Shown here: positions 1 to 5,583 of the stretch, one piece after another
Layout: each line of letters starts with the position of its first letter
How positions within the stretch are numbered: the first letter of the stretch is position 1
Notes under the pieces: model-generated
Databases searched by the model: none
What the model was told of the DNA's origin: nothing
Seen by the model: the letters and a program-made list of their open reading frames with translations, nothing else
Program-made: the position numbers and the translations under genes
Source: Deltaproteobacteria bacterium
GTDB taxonomy: Bacteria > Desulfobacterota > DSM-4660 > Desulfatiglandales > B25-G16
Assembly: GCA_003646875.1 (NCBI GenBank)
Contig: QMLT01000109.1
Span: forward strand, 1 to 6,346
Direction: 5' to 3'
Length of the DNA: 6,346 nt

Positions 1-238
1 GACACACGTGCAACGTGGATTTTACTATTATGCGACTTGTCGGTTGGTGTCCCGATTTATGGGGTGTCTTAAGCATCAGTTATAGGGCATGAGACAAAAA
101 AAGACATACCCATGCTCCTTAAATGCAGCATTTTTAAGCTGCTGCCCCAACTTATTGAGAAGTTACCTAAAATAATCTTGAAAAACCGATAAAAGGCAGT
201 AAAAATCAGGGATAATCTAAAAATGGAGAAGGTAATTT
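1..238. other. Non-coding leader upstream of the RACo-type gene
   Basis: No frame stays open here in a way that supports a gene. The three forward frames open at base 1 all stop by about base 92, and the short peptides they give resemble no family I know, so I cannot tell whether an upstream gene ends here. Small structures visible: GGTGTC occurs at 46-51 and 63-68, and its partial complement GACAC lies at 1-5; ACGTG occurs at 6-10 and 13-17; GCAGC (125-129) can pair with GCTGC (138-142) around an 8-base loop, without a T-tract. The segment 150-238 is AT-rich and most likely carries the promoter of the next gene. No cobalamin-riboswitch hallmark was recognised, although the downstream gene acts on corrinoid proteins. 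Confidence 0.5.
178..206 (+). promoter_or_regulatory. Weak sigma-70-like promoter candidate for the RACo-type gene
   Basis: TTGAAA at 178-183 matches five of six bases of the -35 consensus. With a 17-base spacer it is followed by AAAAAT (201-206), which matches the -10 consensus at only four of six positions. It lies just upstream of the ribosome binding site at 225-232. In such AT-rich DNA a match of this quality can arise by chance. Confidence 0.22.
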
Positions 239-2137
239 ATGAGGAAATTTAAGGTAACCTTTCTTCCAGATGGCAAAGATATTGAAGTCGAGGAAAACAC
301 TACATTGATGCAGGCAGCAGGAAAGGCCGGTGTCTATGTGAACACTATTTGCGGAGGGAAAGGTGTATGCGGTAAGTGTCGTGTTCAGGTCATAAATGGT
401 AAGGCAAAGGCAGACAAACATGCTATTGCCTTACTTACTAAAGAAGAAATCGATGATTCTTATGTGCTAGCATGCCAGACCAGGGTTCAAGATAACCTTG
501 AGGTTGTCATTCCACCTGAATCCCGACTGGAAGCAGAACAGATCCTCTTAACAGACTCATTTGTTTCTGAGGCTGCATCTGTAGAATCAGCTCATTTTGA
601 ACCCCTTGTGCAAAAGCTATATATGGAACTACAAGAGCCATCTAATGAAGACAATATAGCTGATAGCGATAGAATTATAAGGGAACTAAAAAGGAAGACC
701 AAATATAATGCATATGAGAGGTCTCTGGGCTGCCTGAGAGAACTCGGGAGTAAATTACGAAATAGCGGCTGGAAGGTTACAGCCACGATTGCCAGGCAAA
801 ATAATGGGTGGAAAATATTAGAAATAGATACTGGAGATACCAATGATAATAATTATGGACTGGCCATCGATGTAGGCACAACAACAGTTGTTGCTCAACT
901 GCTGCATTTACAATCAGGTAAGGTGATTGGCGGTGAGGGTACCCATAATCTTCAATCCAATTATGGTGAAGATGTTATTACAAGGATTGCCTTTGCATGC
1001 GGCAAGGAACAAGGACTTCAGGAGCTTCATAAGTCAATAGTTAAAAATATTAATGATCTTATAACAAGCCTAACTGATAAGCATGGAATAGATCGTAAGG
1101 ACATCACTGCCATTGTTGCCGCTGGAAATACAACAATGAGTCATTTTCTTTTAGGGCTAATGCCATGCTCGATTCGACTCGCCCCTTATGTTCCAACGAC
1201 TCATTCCTTTCCCCAGATAAAGGCCAGAGAAATAGATATAGATATATACCCGGAGGGCATATTAGAGACACTTCCCGATGTAGCCAGTTATGTCGGCGGT
1301 GACATAGTTTCCGGTGTCCTGGCATGCGGCATAGCAGAAAAGCCAGAGATAAAGGTTCTGATAGATATTGGCACCAATGGAGAAATTGCCCTTGGAAATA
1401 ATGATTGGATTGTCTGTTGCTCTGCATCGGCCGGACCTGCCTTTGAGGGTGGGGGTGTTAGCTGCGGCATGAGGGCTATCCGGGGCGCCATACAAAAGAT
1501 AGAAATAAAGAATAGTATGGTTCAGTATCGGACTATTCAAAGGGCCAAGCCGAGAGGAATATGTGGCTCCGGGCTTATTGACTGCATCTATGAGCTTGTT
1601 AAAAATGGGATCATTGACCAACAAGGACACTTTAATATGTCCACAAAGAATGATAGGATAATAGTAAAAGATGACGAGCCTCAATTTATTGTGGCCTTTG
1701 CAAACGAAACAGAATCAGGGGATGATATAACCTTGAAAGAGTCAGATATCACTAATCTTATCAGATCAAAAGGCGCTGTATTTGCCGCTATTAAGTCGTT
1801 AACAGATTATGTTGGCATAGCGTTCAATGCGATAGATACATTTTTTGTGGCCGGTGGTTTTGGAAACTATCTAAATATATCTAAGTCTATCTCTATAGGT
1901 CTATTACCAGATATTGATCCAAAAAAGATCCAGTTTGTTGGAAACAGTTCTCTTATAGGTGCCAGGATGGCCCTCTTATCTAAGACTGCATTTGAGCATA
2001 CAGCAGATATAGCAAATATGATGACTAATATCGAGCTATCTACATATCTACCATATATGGATGAATACATAGCGTCCCTATTCTTACCACATACAGACAA
2101 AAAGCTTTTCCCTTCTGTGGACTATTGGCAGTCATAA
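239..2137 (+). CDS. RACo-type [2Fe-2S] / ASKHA (DUF4445) reductive activator of corrinoid proteins
   Basis: The protein has 632 residues, the usual length for RACo-type activators. It opens with a plant-type [2Fe-2S] ferredoxin domain (about 1-95) with cluster ligands C38, C44, C47 and C79 in a C-x5-C-x2-C...C pattern. A linker and middle region (about 96-205) follows, then an actin-like ASKHA ATPase: phosphate-1 motif AIDVGTTTVVAQL (209-221), AGNTTM (295-300), phosphate-2 motif DIGTNGEIAL (376-385), SAGPAFEGGG (397-406) and the adenosine motif VAGGFGNYL (537-545). The end, FLPHTD...LFPSV, is typical of the family. Known members pass a low-potential electron to Co(II) corrinoid proteins, driven by ATP, to restore Co(I) for methyl transfer in C1, acetogenic or demethylation pathways. 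The [2Fe-2S] domain separates it from RamA-type activators, which carry C-terminal [4Fe-4S] clusters. The start is well placed, with GGAGAAGG at 225-232 six bases before ATG. No methyltransferase or corrinoid protein is in the window, so the client is unknown. Confidence 0.92.
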   Translation: MRKFKVTFLPDGKDIEVEENTTLMQAAGKAGVYVNTICGGKGVCGKCRVQVINGKAKADKHAIALLTKEEIDDSYVLACQTRVQDNLEVVIPPESRLEAEQILLTDSFVSEAASVESAHFEPLVQKLYMELQEPSNEDNIADSDRIIRELKRKTKYNAYERSLGCLRELGSKLRNSGWKVTATIARQNNGWKILEIDTGDTNDNNYGLAIDVGTTTVVAQLLHLQSGKVIGGEGTHNLQSNYGEDVITRIAFACGKEQGLQELHKSIVKNINDLITSLTDKHGIDRKDITAIVAAGNTTMSHFLLGLMPCSIRLAPYVPTTHSFPQIKAREIDIDIYPEGILETLPDVASYVGGDIVSGVLACGIAEKPEIKVLIDIGTNGEIALGNNDWIVCCSASAGPAFEGGGVSCGMRAIRGAIQKIEIKNSMVQYRTIQRAKPRGICGSGLIDCIYELVKNGIIDQQGHFNMSTKNDRIIVKDDEPQFIVAFANETESGDDITLKESDITNLIRSKGAVFAAIKSLTDYVGIAFNAIDTFFVAGGFGNYLNISKSISIGLLPDIDPKKIQFVGNSSLIGARMALLSKTAFEHTADIANMMTNIELSTYLPYMDEYIASLFLPHTDKKLFPSVDYWQS

Positions 2138-2168
2138 TTGGAATAAGGGCATGCGCTTCATAAACTTT

Positions 2169-2180
2169 GGACAAATGTCC
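2169..2180. promoter_or_regulatory. Palindrome GGACAAATGTCC, possible TetR operator
   Basis: Perfect 5-bp arms GGACA and TGTCC flank two bases in the gap ahead of the tetR-type gene. The left arm overlaps TTGGAC (2167-2172), a -35-like hexamer, and GATAGT (2192-2197) could be a poor -10 at 19 bases. An alternative -10, TATCAT, lies at 2204-2209. Many TetR repressors bind a short palindrome within their own promoter, so autoregulation is plausible. The arms are short and no second copy was found upstream of the RACo-type gene. Confidence 0.3.
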
Positions 2181-2239
2181 TGATATTCATTGATAGTTAG
2201 GCATATCATAAAAATAAATCTTTTAAAGGAGAAATAAAT

Positions 2240-2857
2240 ATGGATAGTTCAAGACATATACTCACAGTTCTTGATCAAATCACATCTCCGGATAAGGTGA
2301 GAAAGAAAATCATAGATGCAGCAAGTATTCTTTATGCTCAAAAGGGTTTTAACGCTACCTCCATTGAGGAAATCTCTGAAATGGCAGGTGTAAGCCTGCC
2401 AGTAACCCACAGCTACATAAGGAATAAGTCGGAAATTATGGGAATGATAATGGAAGATGTCCTTAAGATGTTTCAAGACAACCTCATTATGATGATTAAG
2501 GGAATTGATGACCCCCAAGAGAAGTTGGCTATTGCAGTGAATATTTATTTTAAAGTGCTTGATCAGCAAAGAGAGAAGGCTATTTTAATCTACCAAAAAT
2601 CCAATTCCCTTGATAAGCCAACCAAGTCACGCATAATGCAGCTTGAAGTAGATATAAGCAATATTTTCGCAAAAATAATCAGGGAAGGTATCGAATATGG
2701 CATCTTTAAAAGGGTGGATGTAGATTTAATGGCCTACAATATCATTATTATGGCACATATGTGGATCCTTAAGCGGTGGCATTTCAAACATCGCCTCAGC
2801 CTGGAAAGATATCTAAATCTTCAACTTGTTACTATAATGGATGCCTTGAAACAGTAA
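2240..2857 (+). CDS. TetR/AcrR-family transcriptional regulator
   Basis: A 205-residue protein, normal for TetR repressors. After about 20 N-terminal residues comes the DNA-binding domain (about 21-67): helix 1 RKKIIDAASILYAQKGFNATS, helix 2 IEEISEMAG (42-50) and a recognition helix in VSLPVTHSYIRNKSEIM (51-67), where the usual family form is VSxGTLYxYFxNKxEL. The rest is the all-helical ligand-binding and dimer domain. Its late segment HMWILKRWHF (173-182) resembles FadR-like TetR proteins that sense acyl-CoAs; this is family memory and a weak ligand hint. AAAGGAG (2225-2231) lies eight bases before ATG, a strong ribosome binding site. The gene follows the RACo-type gene by 102 bp in the same direction, with its own probable promoter. 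Whether it controls RACo, itself or a distant acyl-CoA or C1 operon is not shown by the sequence. Confidence 0.9.
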   Translation: MDSSRHILTVLDQITSPDKVRKKIIDAASILYAQKGFNATSIEEISEMAGVSLPVTHSYIRNKSEIMGMIMEDVLKMFQDNLIMMIKGIDDPQEKLAIAVNIYFKVLDQQREKAILIYQKSNSLDKPTKSRIMQLEVDISNIFAKIIREGIEYGIFKRVDVDLMAYNIIIMAHMWILKRWHFKHRLSLERYLNLQLVTIMDALKQ

Positions 2858-2896
2858 TTTTACCCATTGGAATGACTTCCTCCCTTATTTTATATG

Positions 2897-2943
2897 AAAG
2901 TGCCTAAAGTCAACTAAATTGCCAAAAGTGCCTAAAATTAAGG
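2897..2943. repeat. Degenerate tandem array of a ~9-bp unit (AAAGTGCCT)
   Basis: Exact AAAGTGCCT occurs at 2897-2905 and 2925-2933, and the identity extends to AAAGTGCCTAAA (12 bp, 28 bp apart). The space between is filled by two degenerate copies starting at 2906 (10 bases) and 2916 (9 bases), and a partial copy AAAATT starts at 2934. Each unit begins with AAA, which gives a clear period of 9-10 bp. It lies outside genes. Function unknown; iteron-like binding sites or a decayed microsatellite are both possible. Confidence 0.6.
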
Positions 2944-2950
2944 TCGTTAT

Positions 2951-2990
2951 ACTCAACCACTCAACTACTTGACCATTCAACTACTTTCAT
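2951..2990. repeat. Tandem array of an 8-bp unit (AYTYRACY)
   Basis: Four contiguous 8-base units start at 2951, 2959, 2967 and 2975 and all fit AYTYRACY (for example ACTCAACC and ACTTGACC). A fifth, divergent unit starts at 2983. The array starts seven bases after the ~9-bp array, with a different unit and period. The regular phase over at least 32 bases is unlikely by chance. Confidence 0.65.
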
Positions 2991-3071
2991 TCTTCGTTGT
3001 GGCCGAAGGGCATGGAGGTTTATTAAAAATTGAGTTTTTAGTTAGCCAACAACAAGATCAAGGGGTGCAAA

Positions 3072-3731
3072 ATGATAAAGGAAAATATTAAACGTTTGCT
3101 TAATGAGCTCCCAGAAGGCGTAGAACTACTTGCAGCCGCTAAAGAAAGAAACGCTGATGAAATATCTGAGGCAATAAAAGGTGGCATTAAAATTATAGGC
3201 GAAAATTACCTCAACGATGCCTTAGGTGTAATGAATGAAGTAACGGAAAAGGCCGAATGGCATTTCATTGGACATTTACAGAGGAATAAGGTTAAAAAGG
3301 TCATTGATATCTTTGATATGATCGAATCTGTCGACTCCCTCAGATTGGCCAAGGAGATAGAGAAATGGTGCGAGAAACGAAATAAAATAATGCCCATATT
3401 GATTGAGGTCAATAGTGGTGAAGAAAACCAAAAAACCGGTGTAGCCCCAAATGATGTAGCTCAATTAATAAAGGACATATCCTCACTTAATTATGTAAAG
3501 ATAATGGGATTGATGACAATGGGACCAAGATTCGGAGATCCCGAAGAATCACGCCCTTACTTTATAAAAACAAGGGCGATATTCGAACAGATCGAGGATC
3601 TTCACCTACCGAATGTGGAAATGAAATATCTTTCAATGGGCATGACCAATTCTTATAAGGTTGCGATAGAAGAGGGTGCAAATCTGGTAAGGATAGGGAC
3701 TAAGATATTTGGAGAGAGAAGGGAGCAATAA
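3072..3731 (+). CDS. yggS: YggS-family pyridoxal-phosphate homeostasis protein
   Basis: A 219-residue single-domain protein with the alanine-racemase-like TIM barrel of the YggS/PROSC (PLPBP) family. K24 in LLAAAKERN is at the position of the PLP Schiff-base lysine. Other family signatures are GENYLNDA (43-50), WHFIGHLQRNKVKK (63-76), a MGLMTMGP strand-loop, and the C-terminal phosphate-binding stretch LSMGMTNSYKVAIEEGANLVRIGTKIFGER. Family members bind PLP without known catalysis and buffer PLP supply and amino-acid or keto-acid balance in the cytoplasm. The usual N-terminal helix is short, placing the lysine earlier than the ~35 common in longer homologues. AGGGG (3061-3065) is six bases before ATG. 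It is the first gene of a tight cluster; the next start codon touches its stop codon. The common neighbours proC and yggT are absent downstream. Confidence 0.93.
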   Translation: MIKENIKRLLNELPEGVELLAAAKERNADEISEAIKGGIKIIGENYLNDALGVMNEVTEKAEWHFIGHLQRNKVKKVIDIFDMIESVDSLRLAKEIEKWCEKRNKIMPILIEVNSGEENQKTGVAPNDVAQLIKDISSLNYVKIMGLMTMGPRFGDPEESRPYFIKTRAIFEQIEDLHLPNVEMKYLSMGMTNSYKVAIEEGANLVRIGTKIFGERREQ

Positions 3732-4499
3732 TTGAGCTATGCTGCTAAGGAGATGAAGCGGCTTATGGGTAAAGCTGTCTCTCGTTTTCAAATGATAGGA
3801 GATGGAGACAGAATATTAGTTGCTGTTTCAGGCGGTCAGGATAGTTTAGCGCTTTTATGGTTACTAAGAGAGCGGTTAACAAGGATCCCTATTAATTATG
3901 ACCTAAAAGCGGTTCATGTAGAATTAGGCTTTGGGCAGGATACAGGGAAAAAGATGGAGGATTTTTTCAATGTAAATGGTTTTGATTATTGTATTATTAA
4001 AAGCAGCTTTGGACCACGCGCCCATGCAAAAGAAAACAAGGAAAACCCATGTTTTCTCTGCTCACGCCTGAGAAGAAAGGCCATATTTGAAAAGGCGTCA
4101 GAACTAAAATGCAATAAAATAGCATTTGGACATCAGAAAGATGACTTCATAGAGACATTTTTTTTAAACCTCTTTTTTGCAGGATCAATAGATACTATCC
4201 AGCCTGTACAAGAGCTATTTAACGGAAAACTCACCATTATACGGCCCTTCTATCTGTTAAATAAGACCATTATCAAGCGATATGCTGATGAGATGGGATT
4301 ACCTGTGATACATAGTTGCTGCCCTACAGCGAGATCATCAAAAAGGATGCAAACCAGATCCATGCTTCTAAATCTCTATAAAACAAATAAAAAAATAAAA
4401 GGAAACATATTTCATGCATTGATGAAACATTCAACGTTCACTGTTAACCGTTATCCGTATGCGTTGCCCGAAATCCATCGGAAAACAGTGAATGGATAA
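3732..4499 (+). CDS. TtcA-like tRNA 2-thiocytidine biosynthesis protein (PP-loop ATPase), altered C-terminus
   Basis: A 255-residue PP-loop ATP pyrophosphatase, shorter than the ~310 residues of E. coli TtcA. The PP-loop is SGGQDS (33-38), with Q where TtcA has K. PCFLCSRLRR (106-115) carries the C107/C110 pair, GHQKDDFIET (133-142) is the GHxxDDxxET motif, and C196/C197 in VIHSCCP match the third cluster cysteine. TtcA proteins adenylate C32 of certain tRNAs and thiolate it using an oxygen-sensitive [4Fe-4S] cluster; the substrate here is inferred. The start is TTG at 3732, directly after the yggS stop, with GGGAG (3721-3725) six bases upstream. The internal ATG at 3753 has its AAGGAG directly adjacent with no spacer, so TTG is preferred. 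Family similarity fades after GNIFHALMK (224-232); residues from about 235 to the stop are encoded by heptad repeat DNA and look foreign to the family. Confidence 0.85.
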   Translation: MSYAAKEMKRLMGKAVSRFQMIGDGDRILVAVSGGQDSLALLWLLRERLTRIPINYDLKAVHVELGFGQDTGKKMEDFFNVNGFDYCIIKSSFGPRAHAKENKENPCFLCSRLRRKAIFEKASELKCNKIAFGHQKDDFIETFFLNLFFAGSIDTIQPVQELFNGKLTIIRPFYLLNKTIIKRYADEMGLPVIHSCCPTARSSKRMQTRSMLLNLYKTNKKIKGNIFHALMKHSTFTVNRYPYALPEIHRKTVNG

Positions 4500-4508
4500 C
4501 AGACAATT
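4435..4508. repeat. Two oppositely oriented heptad repeat tracts overlapping the 3' end of the ttcA-like gene
   Basis: On the + strand, 7-base units start at 4435, 4442 and 4449 and fit YGTTMWC (CGTTCAC, TGTTAAC); a degenerate fourth starts at 4456. After 18 unrelated bases, the complement strand shows the same family: + strand heptads at 4481-4487, 4488-4494 and 4495-4501 read on the minus strand as TGTTTTC, CATTCAC and TGTTATC. This creates two inverted matches: TTCACTGTT (4437-4445) with AACAGTGAA (4484-4492), and GTTATCC (4450-4456) with GGATAAC (4494-4500). They are ordered A-B-A'-B', so the two stems cannot nest. The tract contains the stop codon of the ttcA-like gene (4497-4499). Confidence 0.7.
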
Positions 4509-4526
4509 TATCTTCAGGCACTGAAA

Positions 4527-5579
4527 ATGAAATTAGGTTTTATTGGACTGCCTCAATCAGGGAAATTTACGATCTTTAAGGCCCTGACTGCTGCGAGAGG
4601 AACAATAAGTCAAGAAAAGATCAAGAAAGGCGATCAGCTTATTGCAACTGTTACTGTGCCTGATGAAAGAGTAGATTATCTTAGTAAGACCTATAAGCCT
4701 AAAAAAACCATCTATTCTCAGGTAGAATATCTTCTGCCTGGAAAAACATTAGATACCGATCATTCCGCAAGGGAAAAAGAAAATGTCACCCTTAATGCAG
4801 TGAGAGTCTGCGACGGACTGATCCACGTTATAAAAAATTTTCAGATTTTTGGAGGGCCTCCTTCCACACCTGAAGAAGATTTCTTTAAACTGGAATCAGA
4901 AATGATAGTAAGTGATCTTTTAGTGGCTGAAAAGAGGCTGGAAAAAATAAAATTGGATGAAAAAAAGGGAAAAAAGATACACGCTGAGGAACCTTCTTTG
5001 TTAAGAAGATGTATTGATATACTATCTGAAGATCAGCCATTAAGGGATAATTCTGAGATTGCTAATTCTTCAGTTTTAAGAGGTTTTACCTTTTTATCTG
5101 CTAAACCCATGCTGGTAATTTCAAATAACTCCGATGAAGATGAAGATCTACCCACGATGCCTCGCATCCCTAAAAATGTTGAGCTTATGGTCGTTCGTGG
5201 TAAATTAGAGATGGAGATAGGAGAGATGGGGCAAGAGGAGGCGCAAGAATTTTTCTCAGCCTTTAATATTGAGAGTTCTCTCCTTGATAGGGTTATCAAA
5301 CGCTCCTTTGCTGCATCTGACCTCATTTCCTTTTTTACAGTTGGGGAAAATGAGGTGCGATCATGGTCAATAACCAAAGGTACCTCAGCAATAGATGCTG
5401 CTGATCTCATCCATTCAGATATGAAAAAGGGATTTATAAAGGCTGAGGTTCTTCCTTACGATACATTGGCTAAATATGGAAATTTTTCCGAGGCAAAAAA
5501 GGATGGCCATGTCAAAATAGAAGGGAAAGAATATATAGTCCAGGACGGAGACATAATCAAGTTTCGTTTTAACGTGTAA
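4527..5579 (+). CDS. Divergent YchF/Obg-like (DUF933) protein with eroded GTPase motifs
   Basis: A 350-residue protein close to the ~363 of YchF (OLA1), alignable by eye from end to end. The P-loop region GLPQSGKFTIF (7-17) corresponds to the usual GLPNVGKSTLF, so F14 replaces the Mg-binding Ser. The DIAGLVKGAS segment (G3, DxxG) is replaced by about LLPGKTLDTD (69-78). DGLIHVIKNF (96-105) matches the family strand DALVHVVRCF, and the helical coiled-coil region (about 120-150) keeps SEMIVSDLLVAEKRLEK. VISNNSDED (197-205) stands at the NxxE base-recognition motif. The C-terminal TGS-like DUF933 domain (about 267-350) is well kept: FFTVGENEVRSW, GTSAIDAADLIHSDMKKGFIKAEV, and the terminal DGDIIKFRFNV. 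YchF binds ribosomes and hydrolyses ATP; activity of this copy is doubtful. The start follows the family N-terminus, though only a weak AGG (4516-4518) precedes it. It lies 27 bases after the ttcA-like stop. It could be a paralogue beside a canonical ychF elsewhere. Confidence 0.85.
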   Translation: MKLGFIGLPQSGKFTIFKALTAARGTISQEKIKKGDQLIATVTVPDERVDYLSKTYKPKKTIYSQVEYLLPGKTLDTDHSAREKENVTLNAVRVCDGLIHVIKNFQIFGGPPSTPEEDFFKLESEMIVSDLLVAEKRLEKIKLDEKKGKKIHAEEPSLLRRCIDILSEDQPLRDNSEIANSSVLRGFTFLSAKPMLVISNNSDEDEDLPTMPRIPKNVELMVVRGKLEMEIGEMGQEEAQEFFSAFNIESSLLDRVIKRSFAASDLISFFTVGENEVRSWSITKGTSAIDAADLIHSDMKKGFIKAEVLPYDTLAKYGNFSEAKKDGHVKIEGKEYIVQDGDIIKFRFNV

Positions 5580-5583
5580 GACA

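Larger units (their letters stand above)
2858..3071. other. Repeat-bearing intergenic region between tetR-type gene and yggS
   Basis: No gene is supported in these 214 bases. In order: a tiny GGAA/TTCC hairpin (2869-2880), too weak to call a terminator; the ~9-bp array at 2897-2943 and the 8-bp array at 2951-2990, listed separately; a 5-bp hairpin CTTCG (2992-2996) / CGAAG (3004-3008); and an A/T-only hairpin TAAAAA (3024-3029) / TTTTTA (3035-3040). TATACT (2948-2953) is a good -10 hexamer, but the nearest good -35, TTGCCA (2919-2924), is 23 bases away, too far. The promoter of the yggS operon must lie here or be replaced by read-through from the tetR-type gene. AAGGGG (3060-3065) serves the yggS start. 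Confidence 0.6.

Noticed and set aside
1..92. Tail of a protein gene entering from the left
   Set aside because: Forward frames are open for at most about 30 codons and the peptides match no family that I recognise.
125..142. GCAGC/GCTGC hairpin upstream of the RACo-type gene, as an upstream-gene terminator or riboswitch part
   Set aside because: Five base pairs, no T-tract, and no recognisable riboswitch motif around it.
1262..1684. 140-codon open frame on the minus strand inside the RACo-type gene
   Set aside because: It is fully antisense to well-conserved ASKHA motifs, has no recognisable domain and no ribosome binding site that stands out.
2145..2158. Imperfect palindrome AAGGGCATGCGCTT just after the RACo-type gene, as an intrinsic terminator
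   Set aside because: The stem has a G/G mismatch, almost no loop and no T-tract after it.
2869..2880. GGAA/TTCC hairpin after the TetR gene, as a terminator
   Set aside because: Only four base pairs; the TTATTTT that follows is separated by CCC and not adjacent to the stem.
2897..2990. CRISPR array
   Set aside because: The units are 8-9 bp and contiguous, with no spacers; a CRISPR needs repeats of about 23-40 bp separated by unique spacers.
3024..3040. TAAAAA/TTTTTA hairpin before yggS as terminator or attenuator
   Set aside because: A/T-only six-base stem with no GC clamp; expected by chance in AT-rich DNA.
4156..4190. Programmed or accidental frameshift at the T8 and T6 runs in the ttcA-like gene
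   Set aside because: The reading frame is continuous across both runs and gives the family-like ETFFLNLFFAGS, so nothing needs explaining.
5033..5410. 125-codon minus-strand open frame inside the YchF-like gene
   Set aside because: Low-complexity Ser-rich translation, antisense to the conserved DUF933 region; a shadow frame.
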